Below are positions 62,607 to 64,000 of a stretch of DNA of 64,000 nt, one piece after another (within the stretch, counting starts at the first letter, position 1; each line of letters opens with the position of its first letter). The DNA comes from JAFEDN01 sp965651935 (GTDB taxonomy: Bacteria; Pseudomonadota; Gammaproteobacteria; Coxiellales; Coxiellaceae): the NCBI GenBank assembly GCA_965651935.1, contig CBFGTC010000002.1, positions 1 through 64,000 of the forward strand, given 5' to 3'. The notes under the pieces are model-generated. The model saw nothing but the letters and a program-made list of their open reading frames with translations. It was not told the DNA's origin and ran no database searches. The translations under genes were made by a program, and so were the position numbers.

Positions 62607-63590
62607 TTATGAAACATTGCAGAGAATGTTGTTTAAGTCCAGCAGTGTTTGGTTGGAAAAAAATTCGGTGCTGTGCTCGCGAGAAGGGAAGGACGATAAA
62701 GTGATTTCATTTCCGGTTAAAGCCGTCATTTTATGAGAGACGCCTTCTAGGATTGCATCAACGGCTTTAGCCCCCATCAAAGCGGCAATTTTACGGTCTA
62801 ACACGGTGGGAGAGCCGCCGCGTTGGGTATGACCCAGTATACAAACGGTGTACAAAATGCCTGTTTTGATTTTGATTTCTTCAGCCAATTCAACGCTATG
62901 TCCCGTGCGTCCGCCTTCGGCCACCACAATGATTGAAGCCATTTTATGGCGCTGACTTTGTTGGATTTTATCAATTAACGCATCGGTACTGATTGGGTAT
63001 TCTGGCAGCAACATCATTTCAGCACCGCCAGCAATTCCCACGTCTACCGCTAAAAATCCGGAGGCGCGGCCCATCACTTCAATAAGGAAGTTGCGATCAG
63101 TGCTAAATGCGGTGTCGCGTATTTTGTCAATTGCTGCCAATGCGGTATTACGAGCAGTATCAAATCCTATGCAATAGTCAGTGCCAGGGATATCATTGTC
63201 TATGGTGCAAGGAACTCCGATGACTTGTAATTGGGTAGGCTCTTCCGAGCTTAATAGGGTTGCGCCTTGAAAGCTGCCGTTCCCGCCTAACACAATCAGC
63301 GCATTAATACCGTGTTTATGCAAAATTTGACGGCATTTGTCCCTCACTGTTTTTTCGTGAAATTGAGGAAAGCGGCCCGTTTTTAAAAAAGTCCCACCGC
63401 GTTGTAAACAATTTGCTACTGATTTTTGGGTGAGAGGAATGATGGCCTCATTGACTAATCCGCCATATCCGCCTTCTGCTCCTAACACGTCGATCCCTTT
63501 GGCAATAGCGCAACGAGTAACGGCGCGAATGACGGCATTCATTCCTGGCGCATCGCCTCCGGAACATAATATTAATATTTTTTTGTTCAT
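62607..63590 (-). CDS. pfkA: 6-phosphofructokinase (ATP-type family A, with GGNGS site)
   Basis: A 327-residue Pfk. The N-terminal LCSGGDAPGMNAVIRAVTRC, TIDNDIPGTDYCIGFDTARN (catalytic Asp) and EVMGRASGFLAV and GHTQRGGSP motifs are all present. In the ATP-binding GGDGS motif the Asp is Asn (GGNGS; codon AAC, checked). In E. coli PfkA this Asp (D103) contacts Mg-ATP. Activity may be altered, or a PPi-type or regulatory variant is possible. It is followed by lpxH and preceded by xylA on the same strand. Confidence 0.9.
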   Translation of the reverse strand: MNKKILILCSGGDAPGMNAVIRAVTRCAIAKGIDVLGAEGGYGGLVNEAIIPLTQKSVANCLQRGGTFLKTGRFPQFHEKTVRDKCRQILHKHGINALIVLGGNGSFQGATLLSSEEPTQLQVIGVPCTIDNDIPGTDYCIGFDTARNTALAAIDKIRDTAFSTDRNFLIEVMGRASGFLAVDVGIAGGAEMMLLPEYPISTDALIDKIQQSQRHKMASIIVVAEGGRTGHSVELAEEIKIKTGILYTVCILGHTQRGGSPTVLDRKIAALMGAKAVDAILEGVSHKMTALTGNEITLSSFPSREHSTEFFSNQTLLDLNNILCNVS

Positions 63591-63598
63591 AAAGTTTC

Positions 63599-64000
63599 TT
63601 ATTTTAAATATCGGTTAAAATAATTTTCCAATAGCTCCTGCTGACCTGAAACCGGTTGTGGATTTAAATCATGATCGAGTGCGTATTTGCTTAGCTGGGA
63701 GAAATTATATTTGTCCTTTAAAATATCATCCCCTAAACCTTGACGCCATCCTTGGTAGCGTTTTTCTACATAAGATCGAAATAAACCCGTTTCAATCATA
63801 TTTGCTGCAATGAGCAGAGCCCGAGCGATATTATCTACGCCTCCGATGTGGGCGTAAAATAAATCGTCTAAATCAATGCTGGGTCTGCGCAGCTTGGCAT
63901 CAAAATTAAAGCCGCCACTGGTGAATCCGCCGTGGCTTAAAATGATATAGAGAACATGGGCGAGAGAGTCTAATTCATTGGGAAATTGATCTGTGTCCCA
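63599..64000 (-). CDS. xylA: xylose isomerase (partial, C-terminal part; continues beyond window)
   Basis: The frame is open to the right edge and contains the C-terminal 133 residues. Recognisable segments: WDTDQFPNELDSLAHVLYI, GGFTSGGFNFDAKLRRPS, DDLFYAHIGGVDNIAR, the last giving metal-coordinating and active-site residues; then the tail SQLSKYALDHDLNPQPVSGQ and QELLENYFNRYL, as in other XylA. It converts xylose to xylulose (and glucose to fructose in vitro). It precedes pfkA by eight bases, so they are likely one transcript, linking pentose use to glycolysis. Confidence 0.95.
   Translation of the reverse strand, partial: WDTDQFPNELDSLAHVLYIILSHGGFTSGGFNFDAKLRRPSIDLDDLFYAHIGGVDNIARALLIAANMIETGLFRSYVEKRYQGWRQGLGDDILKDKYNFSQLSKYALDHDLNPQPVSGQQELLENYFNRYLK

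Noticed and set aside
1..64000. CRISPR array, transposase, integrase or secretion-system genes
   Set aside because: None was found by reading the sequence; no regularly spaced repeats and no recognisable mobile-element proteins are present.

Overview
The window looks like chromosome of an AT-rich (roughly 40% GC by eye) gammaproteobacterium that lives with eukaryotic hosts. A Legionellales/Coxiellaceae-type organism fits best. The reasons are a gammaproteobacterial housekeeping backbone (hflX-hflK-hflC-purA, ibaG-grxD, dnaX-recR, ribBA-ribH under an FMN riboswitch, lpxH, 4.5S RNA) interleaved with large, AT-rich, eukaryote-like or orphan genes. Those include an F-box protein ending in a prenylation-type CaaX box, a membrane-anchored leucine-rich-repeat protein, and a protein with a kinase-like catalytic motif. 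The genus cannot be fixed from this sequence alone.

Layout. 1-2.1 kb: tail of an unknown gene, the F-box/CaaX protein and a frameshifted membrane protein. 2.4-6.5 kb: a translationally coupled beta-oxidation operon (thiolase, FadJ-type protein, membrane protein). 6.5-15.3 kb: orphan Phd-type antitoxin, CinA-like protein, 7Fe ferredoxin, ibaG-grxD, a 1136-residue iron-sulfur flavoprotein, glpE-nadA, a 2Fe-2S ferredoxin, a DUF2797 protein and a small membrane protein. 15.6-22.2 kb: two tandem giant paralogues, the second frameshifted at a nine-A run. 22.3-27.4 kb: hemW, an L,D-transpeptidase, cysQ, mdh, ttcA and a YbaK-type deacylase. 27.4-38 kb: an accessory block with a Cys-rich lipoprotein, an exported protein, a 781-residue orphan and its decayed copy, a LuxR-type regulator, the LRR protein and the kinase-like protein. 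pyrE follows, then a 1191-residue orphan. 42.5-47.2 kb: hflX-hflK-hflC-purA. 47.4-48.5 kb: tRNA-Leu and a deleted third member of the giant family. 48.6-56.7 kb: 2-oxoacid dehydrogenase E2, leucine dehydrogenase, ugpQ, trmH and the riboflavin genes, then an AI-2E/PerM-type permease. 56.8-64 kb: a MATE-like transporter, ybaB-recR-second ybaB-dnaX, 4.5S RNA, tRNA-Ser, lpxH, pfkA and the end of xylA.

How it fits together. The core regions cover fatty-acid oxidation, Fe-S and redox chemistry, NAD and riboflavin synthesis, lipid A synthesis and sugar entry into glycolysis. The accessory regions hold most of the novelty: host-interaction candidates in a gain-duplicate-decay regime, with one intact family member, one broken at a homopolymer and one reduced by internal deletion. 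No secretion apparatus, transposase or CRISPR array is visible here, so calling these proteins secreted effectors is an inference.
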